Origin: JAJUFS01 sp964599565
Lineage (GTDB): Bacteria; Pseudomonadota; Gammaproteobacteria; Natronospirales; JAJUFS01
Reading direction: 5' to 3'
DNA length: 25,287 nt
Assembly: GCA_964599565.1 (NCBI GenBank)
Contig: CAZRFE010000035.1
Span: 1-25,287 of the forward strand
Program-made: the position numbers and the translations under genes
Notes under the pieces: model-generated
Seen by the model: only the letters and a program-made list of their open reading frames with translations
What the model was told of the DNA's origin: nothing
Database searches by the model: none
Shown here: piece by piece, positions 8,001 to 14,517 of the stretch
Layout of the letters: every line of letters starts with the position of its first letter
Position numbering within the stretch: the first letter of the stretch is position 1

Positions 8001-8521
8001 CGATCCAGCTCATCATCAACAAGGAGCTCGGTCTCAACAAGAACGAGAATCCCATCCAGGGTTCGTTCATCATCGAAGAGCTGACCGACCTCGTCGAAGA
8101 AGCCGTATACAAGGAGTTCGAGCGCATCAGCGAACGCGGTGGCGTGCTCGGCGCAATGGAGACCATGTACCAGCGCGGCCGGATCCAGGAAGAGTCGCTG
8201 TACTACGAGGCGAAGAAGCACGACGGTTCGATGCCGATTGTGGGCGTCAATACCTTCCGGGGACGCGAGGAGGAAAACATCGAAGAGCCGGAACTGATCC
8301 GGTCCACGGAAGAGGAGAAGCAGGCGCAGATCGATGCCGTCCGGCATCTGCGCAGCCATCACGCGTCATCGGCTGATGTTGCGCTGTCAGGATTGCAGCG
8401 CGTCGCATCGGAAGGCGGCAATCTTTTTGCGGAACTGATGGAGACCGTGAAAACCTGCACCCTTGGTCAGATATCTCAGGCGCTTTACGAAGTGGGCGGA
8501 CGTTACCGGCGCAATATGTAA
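5084..8521 (+). CDS. icmF: Fused B12-dependent acyl-CoA mutase with G-protein chaperone (IcmF type)
   Basis: A 1145-residue single-chain adenosylcobalamin mutase. The N-terminal B12 domain (about 20-150) has the base-off histidine His32 in DGHDAAI, then SSYQGG and VGGGGT. The MeaI-like GTPase chaperone follows, with Walker A GTGGAGKSS (209-217), VETAGIGQSD (301-310) and NKFEKRG (349-355). The mutase core starts near 560. Family members interconvert isobutyryl- and n-butyryl-CoA, and some isovaleryl- and pivalyl-CoA. Gln795 replaces the Arg207 of methylmalonyl-CoA mutase that binds the substrate carboxylate, so a methylmalonyl substrate is unlikely. Tyr596 stands where methylmalonyl-CoA mutase has Tyr75 and where isobutyryl-CoA mutases are reported to have Phe. 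A stretch of about 67 residues (roughly 711-781) separates these sites relative to methylmalonyl-CoA mutase. The ATG has AGGGG seven bases upstream. Family is certain; true substrate is open. Confidence 0.95.
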   Translation: MPTAAKDMQQEAGRATDRPLRFITAASLFDGHDAAINLIRRLLQQHGAEVIHLGHNRSVREIVRAALQEDADAIAVSSYQGGHNEYFAYMVDMLREEGAEHIRVIVGGGGTIAPHEIEVLEKHGVEKIYTPHDGMEMGLNGMIDDVFARVRAWTKPQVDGAGARPGDHQAIGQTISRLELAEESDPALEKLRKTWRATTNKPPVVGLTGTGGAGKSSLTDELLNRFRRHYPDLRIAVLAVDPTRRRTGGALLGDRIRMNSLDDDAIYMRSIATRRQHLATSAVLADTIQYLRCCGFGLILVETAGIGQSDTEIVDLVDFSCYVMTSDYGAASQLEKIDMLDFADLVVINKFEKRGAKDALRDVKKQWRRNRLKFDLPDDKVPVYPTIASQFNDPGVNRMFKGLIDAMVAKLDLSKDAWKLTGDFAEVALEKHALIPGSRERYLAEIAEQGRRQHERIRRQAEAATLAHSCYQALVALEDASLPEPLQPYAGNALTEGNDNSLRTLRQRYNAALDEISAEGIALLREWPQVMEGARSEQYSYLVRGKEITGENYTASLSHLQIPKLGLPRYQDWGDILRWRMEENLPGYYPYTAGVYPYRRTGEDPARMFAGEGTPERTNRRFHYVSQGLPAARLSTAFDSVTLYGEDPDPRPDIYGRIGNSGVSIASVDDMKKLYSGFDLTAPTTSVSMTINGPAPMILAMFMNAAIDQQIEKHLRESGQWEATEKKIRAMYADGLQPGYNRDLPEGHDGMGLGLLGVSGDKVVDADTYAKIKARVLSTVRGTVQADILKEDQAQNTCIFSTDFALRMMGDVQQYFIDNNVRNFYSVSISGYHIAEAGANPISQLAFTLANGFTLLEYYLARGMNVDEFAPNFSFFFSNGMDPEYAVIGRVARRIWARALRDIYGADSRAQMLKYHIQTSGRSLHAQEIQFNDIRTTLQALYALYDNCNSLHTNAYDEAITTPTEESVRRALAIQLIINKELGLNKNENPIQGSFIIEELTDLVEEAVYKEFERISERGGVLGAMETMYQRGRIQEESLYYEAKKHDGSMPIVGVNTFRGREEENIEEPELIRSTEEEKQAQIDAVRHLRSHHASSADVALSGLQRVASEGGNLFAELMETVKTCTLGQISQALYEVGGRYRRNM

Positions 8522-8540
8522 AGCATCAGATTCGGATGAA

Positions 8541-8564
8541 CCCGCCGTAACGGCGGGTTTTTTC
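8541..8564 (+). terminator. Rho-independent terminator after icmF
   Basis: CCCGCCG (8541-8547) pairs perfectly with CGGCGGG (8551-8557) around a TAA loop, followed by six T. It begins 20 bases after the icmF stop. Confidence 0.9.
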
Positions 8565-8670
8565 TATTGTTTTCCCGGTCGCTGGAAGTGTGATGTCGAT
8601 GCGTCGGAAGCGTGAAGAAAATGCTTGTCAGTTAACCAAAATGCCTGATATGAAAGGAAATATTAGTCTA

Positions 8671-8796
8671 TCCGGATTGCTTTTCTTTTGACATTTTCTT
8701 TGTTAAATTCGGTCCCTTCGCTGTTCTTGCAGCGGTACGGCGGTACGCTTTTGCTGACCCCTTCTGTAACCATTGCTAGATTCTTAAGGTAACGAC
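8671..8796 (+). promoter_or_regulatory. AT-rich leader and putative promoter of the TonB operon
   Basis: This stretch is much more AT-rich than its surroundings. TTGACA occurs at 8688-8693, but no -10 lies at the right distance after it. An extended -10-like TGTTAAATT is at 8701-8709. An immediate tandem repeat of the octamer GCGGTACG occupies 8732-8747. No convincing Fur box was seen. AAGGT precedes the first ATG at 8797. A promoter must lie between the icmF terminator and 8797; its exact position is uncertain. Confidence 0.4.
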
Positions 8797-9600
8797 ATGC
8801 CCAAGCTACTCAACAAGAAGCTGATCGTGGTCGCGTGCTGGTGCACACTGATGAGCGCCGGTACTTTCGTCCACGCAGCGGCTACGCAAGCGGCTCCCGA
8901 GAACGTCCTGAAGACCACCATGCAGACGCAGCAATCGACGCAGCAGTCGTCGGCGCGTTCGCAGGAACAGGTGAACAGGATCAGCGACGAAACGCAGTCG
9001 CTCCTTACGGAATACCTGACTGTCACGCAGCAGACGGACCGTCTGCGCGTATACAACAAGCAGCTTGAAAAGCTGATTCGTGACCAGGAAGAGGAAAAGC
9101 TTTCCATTCGCAAGCAGCTGCAGGACGTCGAGGTCGTCGAGAAGGAAATCCTGCCGTTCATGATCCGGATGGTCGACAACCTCGAAGCATTCGTCGCGCT
9201 GGATATTCCCTTCCTTGGTGAAGAGCGTCGCAATCGTGTTGCCGAGCTCAAGGACATGATGGATCAGTCGAACGTCACGGTGTCCGAGAAGTATCGCCGC
9301 GTCATGGAGGCCTACCAGATCGAGACCGAGTACGGCCGTACGATCGAAGCCTATCGTGGCGAACTGGGTGAAGGCGACAACGTGCGCACCGTCGATTTTC
9401 TCCGTGTCGGCCGCGTGCTGTTTGCCTACCAGACGATCGACCGCGAAGAGACTGGTTACTGGAACGCACAGAGCAAGCAGTGGGAACAGCTGCCGGACAG
9501 CTACCGCAGCTCGATCGACAGTGGCCTGCGCATCGCCCGCAAACAGGCGGCGCCTGACCTCATGAAACTCCCTGTTGCTGCACCGGAGCGCGCACAATGA
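8797..9600 (+). CDS. DUF3450 domain protein of a TonB system
   Basis: A 267-residue exported protein. Residues 1-27 form a Sec signal peptide ending in VHA. A long coiled coil (about 45-120) follows, rich in Gln, Glu and Lys heptads, then a C-terminal block with DIPFLGEERRNRV, EYGRTIEAY and FLRVGRVLFAYQT. That pattern matches the DUF3450 family, which is regularly encoded at the head of TtpC-ExbB-ExbD-TonB operons. Its biochemical role is not established. By position and coiled-coil content it is likely a periplasmic partner of the long ExbB encoded next, which has a similar coiled-coil extension. Its stop overlaps the next start by ATGA, so the two are translationally coupled. Confidence 0.88.
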   Translation: MPKLLNKKLIVVACWCTLMSAGTFVHAAATQAAPENVLKTTMQTQQSTQQSSARSQEQVNRISDETQSLLTEYLTVTQQTDRLRVYNKQLEKLIRDQEEEKLSIRKQLQDVEVVEKEILPFMIRMVDNLEAFVALDIPFLGEERRNRVAELKDMMDQSNVTVSEKYRRVMEAYQIETEYGRTIEAYRGELGEGDNVRTVDFLRVGRVLFAYQTIDREETGYWNAQSKQWEQLPDSYRSSIDSGLRIARKQAAPDLMKLPVAAPERAQ

Positions 9601-10970
9601 AGAAGATCATCTACAGCGCCGTGATATCGGCGCTCATCGCAACGGGCACCGCCTACGCGGGCGAGCAGCCGGCAACCAACGCGACTGCACCGGCGAACCT
9701 GGATCAACTGCTTGAGCAGGTCCGTCGTGCAAGCCGTGAAGCGACGGCAATCAATCAGCGTCGCGAGCAGGAATTCCGCCAGGCACGTGATCAGCAGAAG
9801 CAGTTGCTGGAGCGTGCGCGCGGCGAAATGACCGCGGAAGAACAGCGCAGCGACCGTTTGCGCGGCACGTTCGATACCAATGAACGCGAACTCACGCAAT
9901 TGACCGAGACCCTGCGCACGCGCATGGGCAACCTCGGCGAAGTGTTCGGCGTCGTGCGTCAGATGGCCGGCAACGCCAAGACGATCGTCGACAACTCGCT
10001 GGTGTCGGCGCAGATCGAAGGCCGCGGTCAGATTCTTTCGAAGCTGGCACAGTCGAAAGCATTGCCGACGATCGCCGAGCTTGAAGCCTTGACCAACACC
10101 TTCCTTGAAGAAATGGTGCAATCCGGCAAGGTCGTCCGTTTCACCGATACCATCATTGGTGAAGATGGCACGCCGATCGAGCAGGATGTTGTTCGTGTTG
10201 GCGTGTTCAACGCGGTCAACCAGGACGGCTTCCTCCGTTATCTGCCCGAAACGCAGTCGCTGGTCGAACTGACGCGTCAGCCGGCCGGACGTTTTGTTGA
10301 CATGGCCGACGAACTGTTTGCAGCGGAACCGGGTACCGGTCCGATTGCCATGGCCGTCGATCCTACGCAGGGCCAGTTGCTTGGCGCCCTTGTGCTTGCT
10401 CCGTCCCTGAAGGAGCGTCTGGATCAAGGCGGTATCATCGGTTACATCACGCTGGCGCTTGGTCTTATCGGCTTGGTTATTGCTGCTCTGCGGCTTATTT
10501 ATCTCTTCGGAGCAGGTCGCAAGGTCAAGGCGCAGCTTGAATCGGGCAAGCCCAGCCCTGACAACGCACTCGGCCGTGTGCTGAGCGTATACAACGACAA
10601 CAAGAACGATGACATCGAGACGCTCGAACTGAAGCTCGACGAGGCGATCCTCAAGGAAACGCCACAGCTCGAGAAGTGGCAGAGTGCGCTGAAAATCATT
10701 GCCGCTGTTGCGCCACTTCTTGGTCTACTGGGTACAGTGACCGGCATGATCACGACCTTCCAGTCGATCACGCTGTTTGGTACGGGTGATCCGAAGCTGA
10801 TGGCCGGCGGTATTTCCACGGCGCTGGTAACGACGGTCGAAGGCCTGGTGGTCGCGATCCCGATGGTGCTGTTGCACGCGATCGTTTCGTCGCGCAGCCG
10901 TGAAATTGTCCAGGTCATCGAGGAGCAGAGCGCCGGCATCATTGCAGCCCATGCGGAAAAGCAGAAATGA
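9597..10970 (+). CDS. ttpC: Long ExbB/TolQ-family proton channel subunit (TtpC type)
   Basis: A 457-residue MotA/TolQ/ExbB family protein with a large extra N-terminal part. Residues 1-21 are a signal peptide (TAYA). A coiled coil spans about 35-115, and a periplasmic globular domain runs to about 270. The ExbB core has three membrane segments near 278-304, 365-387 and 406-430, with the family signature APLLGLLGTVTGMITTF and the following GGISTALVTTVEGL. In Vibrio TonB2 systems, TtpC is needed with ExbB2 and ExbD2 to energise TonB. Here it overlaps both neighbours by ATGA (9597-9600 and 10967-10970). Membership is clear; the Vibrio-based role is by analogy. Confidence 0.9.
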   Translation: MKKIIYSAVISALIATGTAYAGEQPATNATAPANLDQLLEQVRRASREATAINQRREQEFRQARDQQKQLLERARGEMTAEEQRSDRLRGTFDTNERELTQLTETLRTRMGNLGEVFGVVRQMAGNAKTIVDNSLVSAQIEGRGQILSKLAQSKALPTIAELEALTNTFLEEMVQSGKVVRFTDTIIGEDGTPIEQDVVRVGVFNAVNQDGFLRYLPETQSLVELTRQPAGRFVDMADELFAAEPGTGPIAMAVDPTQGQLLGALVLAPSLKERLDQGGIIGYITLALGLIGLVIAALRLIYLFGAGRKVKAQLESGKPSPDNALGRVLSVYNDNKNDDIETLELKLDEAILKETPQLEKWQSALKIIAAVAPLLGLLGTVTGMITTFQSITLFGTGDPKLMAGGISTALVTTVEGLVVAIPMVLLHAIVSSRSREIVQVIEEQSAGIIAAHAEKQK

Positions 10971-11491
10971 TCTGGCTCTCGGAAACCTTCAACGGCATCC
11001 TGGATTTCTTCGACGCGGGCGGGAATGTCCTCTGGGTGGTGCTTCTGATCACCATCGCGATGTGGACGTTCATCATCGAACGGCTCTGGTACTTCAGAGC
11101 CGTTCACCCCGGCCGCGTCAAGCAGGCGCTTGAACGCTGGAACAGCCGTGCCGACCAGGACAGCTGGTATGCAAAGCGGATCCGCGAACGGATGGTTTCT
11201 GAAATATCCGTCGACGTGAACCGTTTTGTGTTCCTGATCAAGTCGCTTGTGGCCGTGCTGCCGCTGGTCGGGCTGCTCGGAACAGTTACGGGCATGGTCA
11301 TGGTCTTCGATGTGATGGCGATCATGGGTACCGGCAATGCCAGGGAAATGGCAGGTGGTGTCTCGGCTGCGACGCTGCCGACGATGGCTGGCATGGTCGC
11401 GGCACTTTCAGGGCTGTACTTCGGCAGTGCCCTCGATAGCAAGGCGCGGGTCGAGGTTGAAAAGGTCGAAGACGCATTACGTCATTTCTGA
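10967..11491 (+). CDS. exbB: Short ExbB proton channel subunit
   Basis: A 174-residue MotA/TolQ/ExbB protein, the usual short length for TonB2-type ExbB. Membrane segments are near 20-40, 88-112 and 130-152. The core signature PLVGLLGTVTGMVMVF and the GGVSAATLPTMAGM segment line the proton path formed with ExbD. It has no signal peptide or periplasmic extension, unlike the preceding long paralogue. It overlaps the preceding gene by ATGA, and the first exbD follows after 10 bases. It is expected to form the inner-membrane pentamer that uses proton motive force to drive TonB. Confidence 0.92.
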   Translation: MIWLSETFNGILDFFDAGGNVLWVVLLITIAMWTFIIERLWYFRAVHPGRVKQALERWNSRADQDSWYAKRIRERMVSEISVDVNRFVFLIKSLVAVLPLVGLLGTVTGMVMVFDVMAIMGTGNAREMAGGVSAATLPTMAGMVAALSGLYFGSALDSKARVEVEKVEDALRHF

Positions 11492-11501
11492 ACGGTGACC
11501 C

Positions 11502-11906
11502 ATGAGACGCAAGCACAAACATTCAGCAGATGAAGCTGAAATCGACATGACACCGATGCTCGACATCGTGTTCATCATGCTGATCTTCTTCATCGTGACG
11601 ACCTCCTTCGTCAAGGAGATCGGTATCGACATGAACCGGCCGACGAACACACCGCCGGAGACGAAGCAGGAAAGTGAGGTCGTCCTCATCGAGATCACGG
11701 ATACCGGCGCAATTCGCATGGACGGTCGTACAGTGGACGTTCGTGCGGTGCAGGCAAACGTTGAGCGCGCACGTGCGGAGAAGCCGGATGCCACGGTTAT
11801 TGTGGCGGCAGCCGGAAATTCGAACGCTGGCGTGCTGGTGCAGGTCGTTGACCAGGCACGTCTCGCAGGCGCAACAAACGTTTCTATCGCGTCCGATATA
11901 GAGTAA
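11502..11906 (+). CDS. exbD: ExbD, first copy
   Basis: A 134-residue ExbD/TolR protein: a short cytoplasmic N-terminus, one membrane helix (about 20-37) and a periplasmic domain. Asp21, in DMTPMLDIVFIMLIFF, is the proton-carrying aspartate equivalent to Asp25 of E. coli ExbD. The C-terminal VVDQARLAGATNVSIAS matches the family. It starts ten bases after exbB, with a weak GGTGA upstream. The helix-coding DNA shares a 32-base identical stretch with the next gene, while the periplasmic domains have diverged. Confidence 0.93.
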   Translation: MRRKHKHSADEAEIDMTPMLDIVFIMLIFFIVTTSFVKEIGIDMNRPTNTPPETKQESEVVLIEITDTGAIRMDGRTVDVRAVQANVERARAEKPDATVIVAAAGNSNAGVLVQVVDQARLAGATNVSIASDIE

Positions 11907-11914
11907 CCAGGCGT

Positions 11915-11932
11915 CCGGCACCTTGATGCCGG
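11915..11932 (+). other. Intercistronic hairpin between the two exbD genes
   Basis: CCGGCA (11915-11920) pairs perfectly with TGCCGG (11927-11932) around a 6-nt loop, with no T-tract. It lies nine bases after the first exbD stop and 22 bases before the second exbD start. It could stabilise the upstream mRNA segment or tune translation of the second copy. Confidence 0.5.
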
Positions 11933-11954
11933 GTCGCTGTCCAAAGAGACAGGT

Positions 11955-12365
11955 ATGGCCAGAAAACACGCAAGACAGAGTGAAGACGCTGCGATCGACA
12001 TGACACCGATGCTCGACATCGTGTTTATCATGTTGATTTTCTTCATTGTCACCACATCCTTTGTAAAGGAGGCTGGTCTGGAGGTTAATCGGCCACCGGC
12101 GCAGACTGCTGTTGAGCAGGTTCACGGAAACGTGATGATTGCTGTTTCCGAAGCCGGCGACATCTGGATGTCGAAGCGGCAGGTGGAACTGGAACAGGTT
12201 CGTGTACTGGTGCAGCAGGCCAGGGCGGAAAATCCGGAAGGCAGCGTCGTGATCATTGCCGATGAACTGGCGCCGACGGGTGTTGTGGTCCAGGTGATGG
12301 ATCAGGCGCGATTGGCGGGTGCCGAACAGGTGGCTGTTGCGGCGCAGGAGGCAGCAGGATCATGA
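11955..12365 (+). CDS. exbD: ExbD, second copy
   Basis: A 136-residue ExbD/TolR protein with the same architecture as the preceding copy: basic N-terminus, membrane helix about 20-37 with Asp21, and a periplasmic domain ending in VMDQARLAGAEQVAVAA. The N-terminal 40 residues are nearly identical to copy one, but the middle of the periplasmic domain differs (EQVHGNVMIAVSEAGDIWMS against ESEVVLIEITDTGAIRMD). Third codon positions look visibly more AT-rich than in the flanking high-GC genes. It overlaps tonB by four bases. Two ExbDs per operon suggest a hetero-dimeric ExbD inside the ExbB ring; this is inference. Confidence 0.93.
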   Translation: MARKHARQSEDAAIDMTPMLDIVFIMLIFFIVTTSFVKEAGLEVNRPPAQTAVEQVHGNVMIAVSEAGDIWMSKRQVELEQVRVLVQQARAENPEGSVVIIADELAPTGVVVQVMDQARLAGAEQVAVAAQEAAGS

Positions 12366-12988
12366 GATATCTTGTATCGCTCGTTTTAGGTTTTGTGGTC
12401 GCCATCTCCTTGTTCGCACTGATGAAGGAGCTGGTATCAGGCGATGATGACGCGCAGGTGAAGGCGGACAACGTACAGTTTGTCGATTTCGTTCGCGTCA
12501 AGCGGGACGAGACGACGCGTACGAAGGATCGTCAAGTGCCGGAAAAACCCGAGCCCCCGAAGAAGCCGCCACCGCCACAGATCAGCGCGCAGCAGCAGGA
12601 CACGCGTCCGACGCCGCCCCAGCTCAATATCAACATGCCGAATATCGGTGCGTCGTTTGCAGGGACCGGTCCCTACCTGGGTAATCCATTCAGTGGAGCC
12701 GCGACTGGCGACGGAGATCTGATTCCGATCGTGCAGATTGAACCGCAGATGCCGCGCGAAGCATTGACGAATTGCATCGGCGGCATCGTCGAACTGCGTT
12801 TCACGGTGCTGGAAGACGGTTCCGTGGAAGACCCGAGCGTGGTTTCATCGAATCCGCCACGCATGTTCGATCGTTCGGCACTGCGTGCCATCTTGCGCTG
12901 GAAGTTCAAGCCACGCATCGTTGACGGTCGCCCGGTGAAGCGTGAAGCCACGTTGCCGATCGAATTCAAGAAGCCAGAAGGCTGCTAA
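12362..12988 (+). CDS. tonB: Energy transducer TonB
   Basis: A 208-residue TonB. An N-terminal membrane anchor (4-24) lacks the usual long basic tail. A proline/lysine-rich spacer (about 57-90, KPEPPKKPPPP) is followed by a C-terminal TonB fold (about 120-205) with IVQIEPQMPREAL, GGIVELRFTVLEDGSV and RWKFKPRIVDGRPV. It couples the ExbB/ExbD motor to outer membrane TonB-dependent receptors. It is shorter than E. coli TonB (239), like TonB2-type proteins. Only two cysteines are present, Cys138 and the terminal Cys208, both periplasmic. It overlaps the second exbD by ATGA. Confidence 0.93.
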   Translation: MRYLVSLVLGFVVAISLFALMKELVSGDDDAQVKADNVQFVDFVRVKRDETTRTKDRQVPEKPEPPKKPPPPQISAQQQDTRPTPPQLNINMPNIGASFAGTGPYLGNPFSGAATGDGDLIPIVQIEPQMPREALTNCIGGIVELRFTVLEDGSVEDPSVVSSNPPRMFDRSALRAILRWKFKPRIVDGRPVKREATLPIEFKKPEGC

Positions 12989-13015
12989 TAGCGCCGGGCC
13001 GGGAGGAGTAACCCA

Positions 13016-14284
13016 ATGTTCTTTTCGTACAAGACCTTTGTGACTGTCGCTGCTGGCATGCTGGTCGCATTCATGCCCCTGTCCGGCAGTACTGCTCAGC
13101 AACAGAATGCGCAGGAAAAGAAGGACGGCGGCTCGACGTTCATGTCGCCGCGTACCTACTCCCGCATCAATAATGCGACCAAGCTGATGGATGAGGGCAA
13201 GTACGACGAAGCGCTTGCCGACCTGAAGGCGCTTGCGGACGATGTCAAGGAAAAGCCGTACGAGCTTGCGGTGACATTGCAAACGACGGCGTACGTTTAT
13301 ATCGGACAGGAGAATTACGAGGAAGCCGGGAACTACCTGCAGCGCGCATTGGAATTGAATGCGTTGCCGGACGAGCCAGAGAAGGGCGTGATTTATGCAC
13401 TGGCTCAGATCTACGGCGTACTTGGGCAGTTCGAGAAAACGGTTTCGCTCATGACGAACTGGCTGAAGACGGCCGAAAACCCACCGGCGGATGCCTATAT
13501 CACGCTCGGGAATGCCTATTACGCGCTCGAACGGTTTCGCGAAGCCTATCCCGTCGTGAAACAGGCTCTTGCGAAGGTGGAGAAGCCAAAGGAAGAGTGG
13601 TTGAAGCTCGCGCTTGGAATCCAGTACGAACTTGAGAAGTATCGCGAAGCGGCGGACACACTTGAAGTACTGGTCGCGAACTGGCCCCATAAGAAGGATT
13701 ACTGGCGTCAGCTCTCAGGTATATATATCGAACTCGGTGATGATCCGAAGGCACTCGCGACCATGGCGATGGCGTACGAGAAAGGTGTGCTTGAGAAGTC
13801 AGACGAATTCCTCAACCTCGCACGTCTGTACCTGCTGAACAATGTTCCATTTCCCGGCGCAACCGTTCTTCAGCAGGCTCTGGACCAGGAAAAGGTCGAA
13901 CGCAACCAGCGCAACTACGAACTGCTTGCGCAGGCCTGGATCCAGGCGCGCGAATACGAAAAAGGTATTGCTGCATTGAACAAGGCTGCCAGTTACGCGG
14001 AGGATGGGGAACTCTATATCCGCGCTGCCCAGCTTGAAATGTCGCTTGCCAATTGGGAAGGCTCGAAGAGTTCTGCCCGAAAGGCGCTGGAAAAGGGTGG
14101 CCTCGACTCGAAACAGAATGGTCAGGCCTGGTTGTTGCTTGGCACCGCAGCTGCCGAGGAAAAGGATTTCGAGACCGCGATCAACGCGTTCGACAAGGCA
14201 CGTGGTTACCCGGAAACTCGGAAAACTGCATCGCAGTGGCTAAGCTTTGTTCAGACTGAGCAACAGGTGTCCAGTCTGGATTGA
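13016..14284 (+). CDS. Secreted tetratricopeptide-repeat protein of the TonB operon
   Basis: A 422-residue protein with a signal peptide (1-27, ending GSTA) and TPR-like helix pairs across nearly all of the mature chain, for example GKYDEALADLKALA, ENYEEAGNYLQRALEL, EKYREAADTLEVLV, REYEKGIAALNKAA and KDFETAINAFDKA. No enzymatic motif was seen. GGAGGAGT lies just before the ATG, and the gene follows tonB by 27 bases, so it is the last gene of the operon. TPR proteins at this position in other DUF3450/TonB operons suggest a periplasmic scaffold for the TonB complex or for receptor assembly. The exact role is unknown. Confidence 0.85.
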   Translation: MFFSYKTFVTVAAGMLVAFMPLSGSTAQQQNAQEKKDGGSTFMSPRTYSRINNATKLMDEGKYDEALADLKALADDVKEKPYELAVTLQTTAYVYIGQENYEEAGNYLQRALELNALPDEPEKGVIYALAQIYGVLGQFEKTVSLMTNWLKTAENPPADAYITLGNAYYALERFREAYPVVKQALAKVEKPKEEWLKLALGIQYELEKYREAADTLEVLVANWPHKKDYWRQLSGIYIELGDDPKALATMAMAYEKGVLEKSDEFLNLARLYLLNNVPFPGATVLQQALDQEKVERNQRNYELLAQAWIQAREYEKGIAALNKAASYAEDGELYIRAAQLEMSLANWEGSKSSARKALEKGGLDSKQNGQAWLLLGTAAAEEKDFETAINAFDKARGYPETRKTASQWLSFVQTEQQVSSLD

Positions 14285-14305
14285 GGTTTTACACGAGGTG
14301 AAGGG

Positions 14306-14332
14306 AAAAAGGCGCCTCCGGGCGCCTTTTTT
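14306..14332 (+). terminator. Terminator of the TonB operon
   Basis: GGCGCC (14311-14316) pairs with GGCGCC (14321-14326) around TCCG. The stem is extended by five A on the left and six T on the right, starting 22 bases after the TPR gene stop. The flanking A-run also gives a T-run on the opposite strand. Confidence 0.92.
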
Positions 14333-14432
14333 ACTGCATTTACCTTATAGGGTCGGATTTTTTTACATAATAGGTTGTGAACCAGTTCACGGTGAATGCA
14401 GGGAAAACCGGGGAGACTTGCCGCCACAAACC

Positions 14433-14462
14433 TTGCATTATTGGGACATATTCGCCCATAAC
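14433..14462 (+). promoter_or_regulatory. Candidate xerD promoter
   Basis: TTGCAT (14433-14438) and CATAAC (14457-14462) are spaced 18 bp and lie 55 bases before the chosen xerD start. The match to sigma-70 is moderate. It supports the downstream start, because the earlier in-frame ATG at 14377 would lie upstream of this promoter. Confidence 0.35.
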
Positions 14463-14517
14463 GCGACGCCAATCACAGGTGAGCCCTGTGAAACCGCGAG
14501 CCCCTGAGGACACAGCA

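Noticed and set aside
6986..8362. A 458-codon minus-strand open frame opposite the icmF mutase domain
   Set aside because: It lies wholly antisense to conserved mutase sequence, and its composition is typical of a high-GC shadow frame.
8688..8709. TTGACA as -35 of the TonB operon promoter
   Set aside because: The only -10-like box after it is about 10 bases away, too close for sigma-70; kept only as part of an uncertain leader.
8641..8720. Fur box upstream of the TonB operon
   Set aside because: The AT-rich stretch does not show the GATAAT-type repeats of a Fur site.
14377..14517. N-terminal extension of XerD from the ATG at 14377
   Set aside because: The 47 extra residues match no recombinase feature, lack a ribosome-binding site and start upstream of the candidate promoter.
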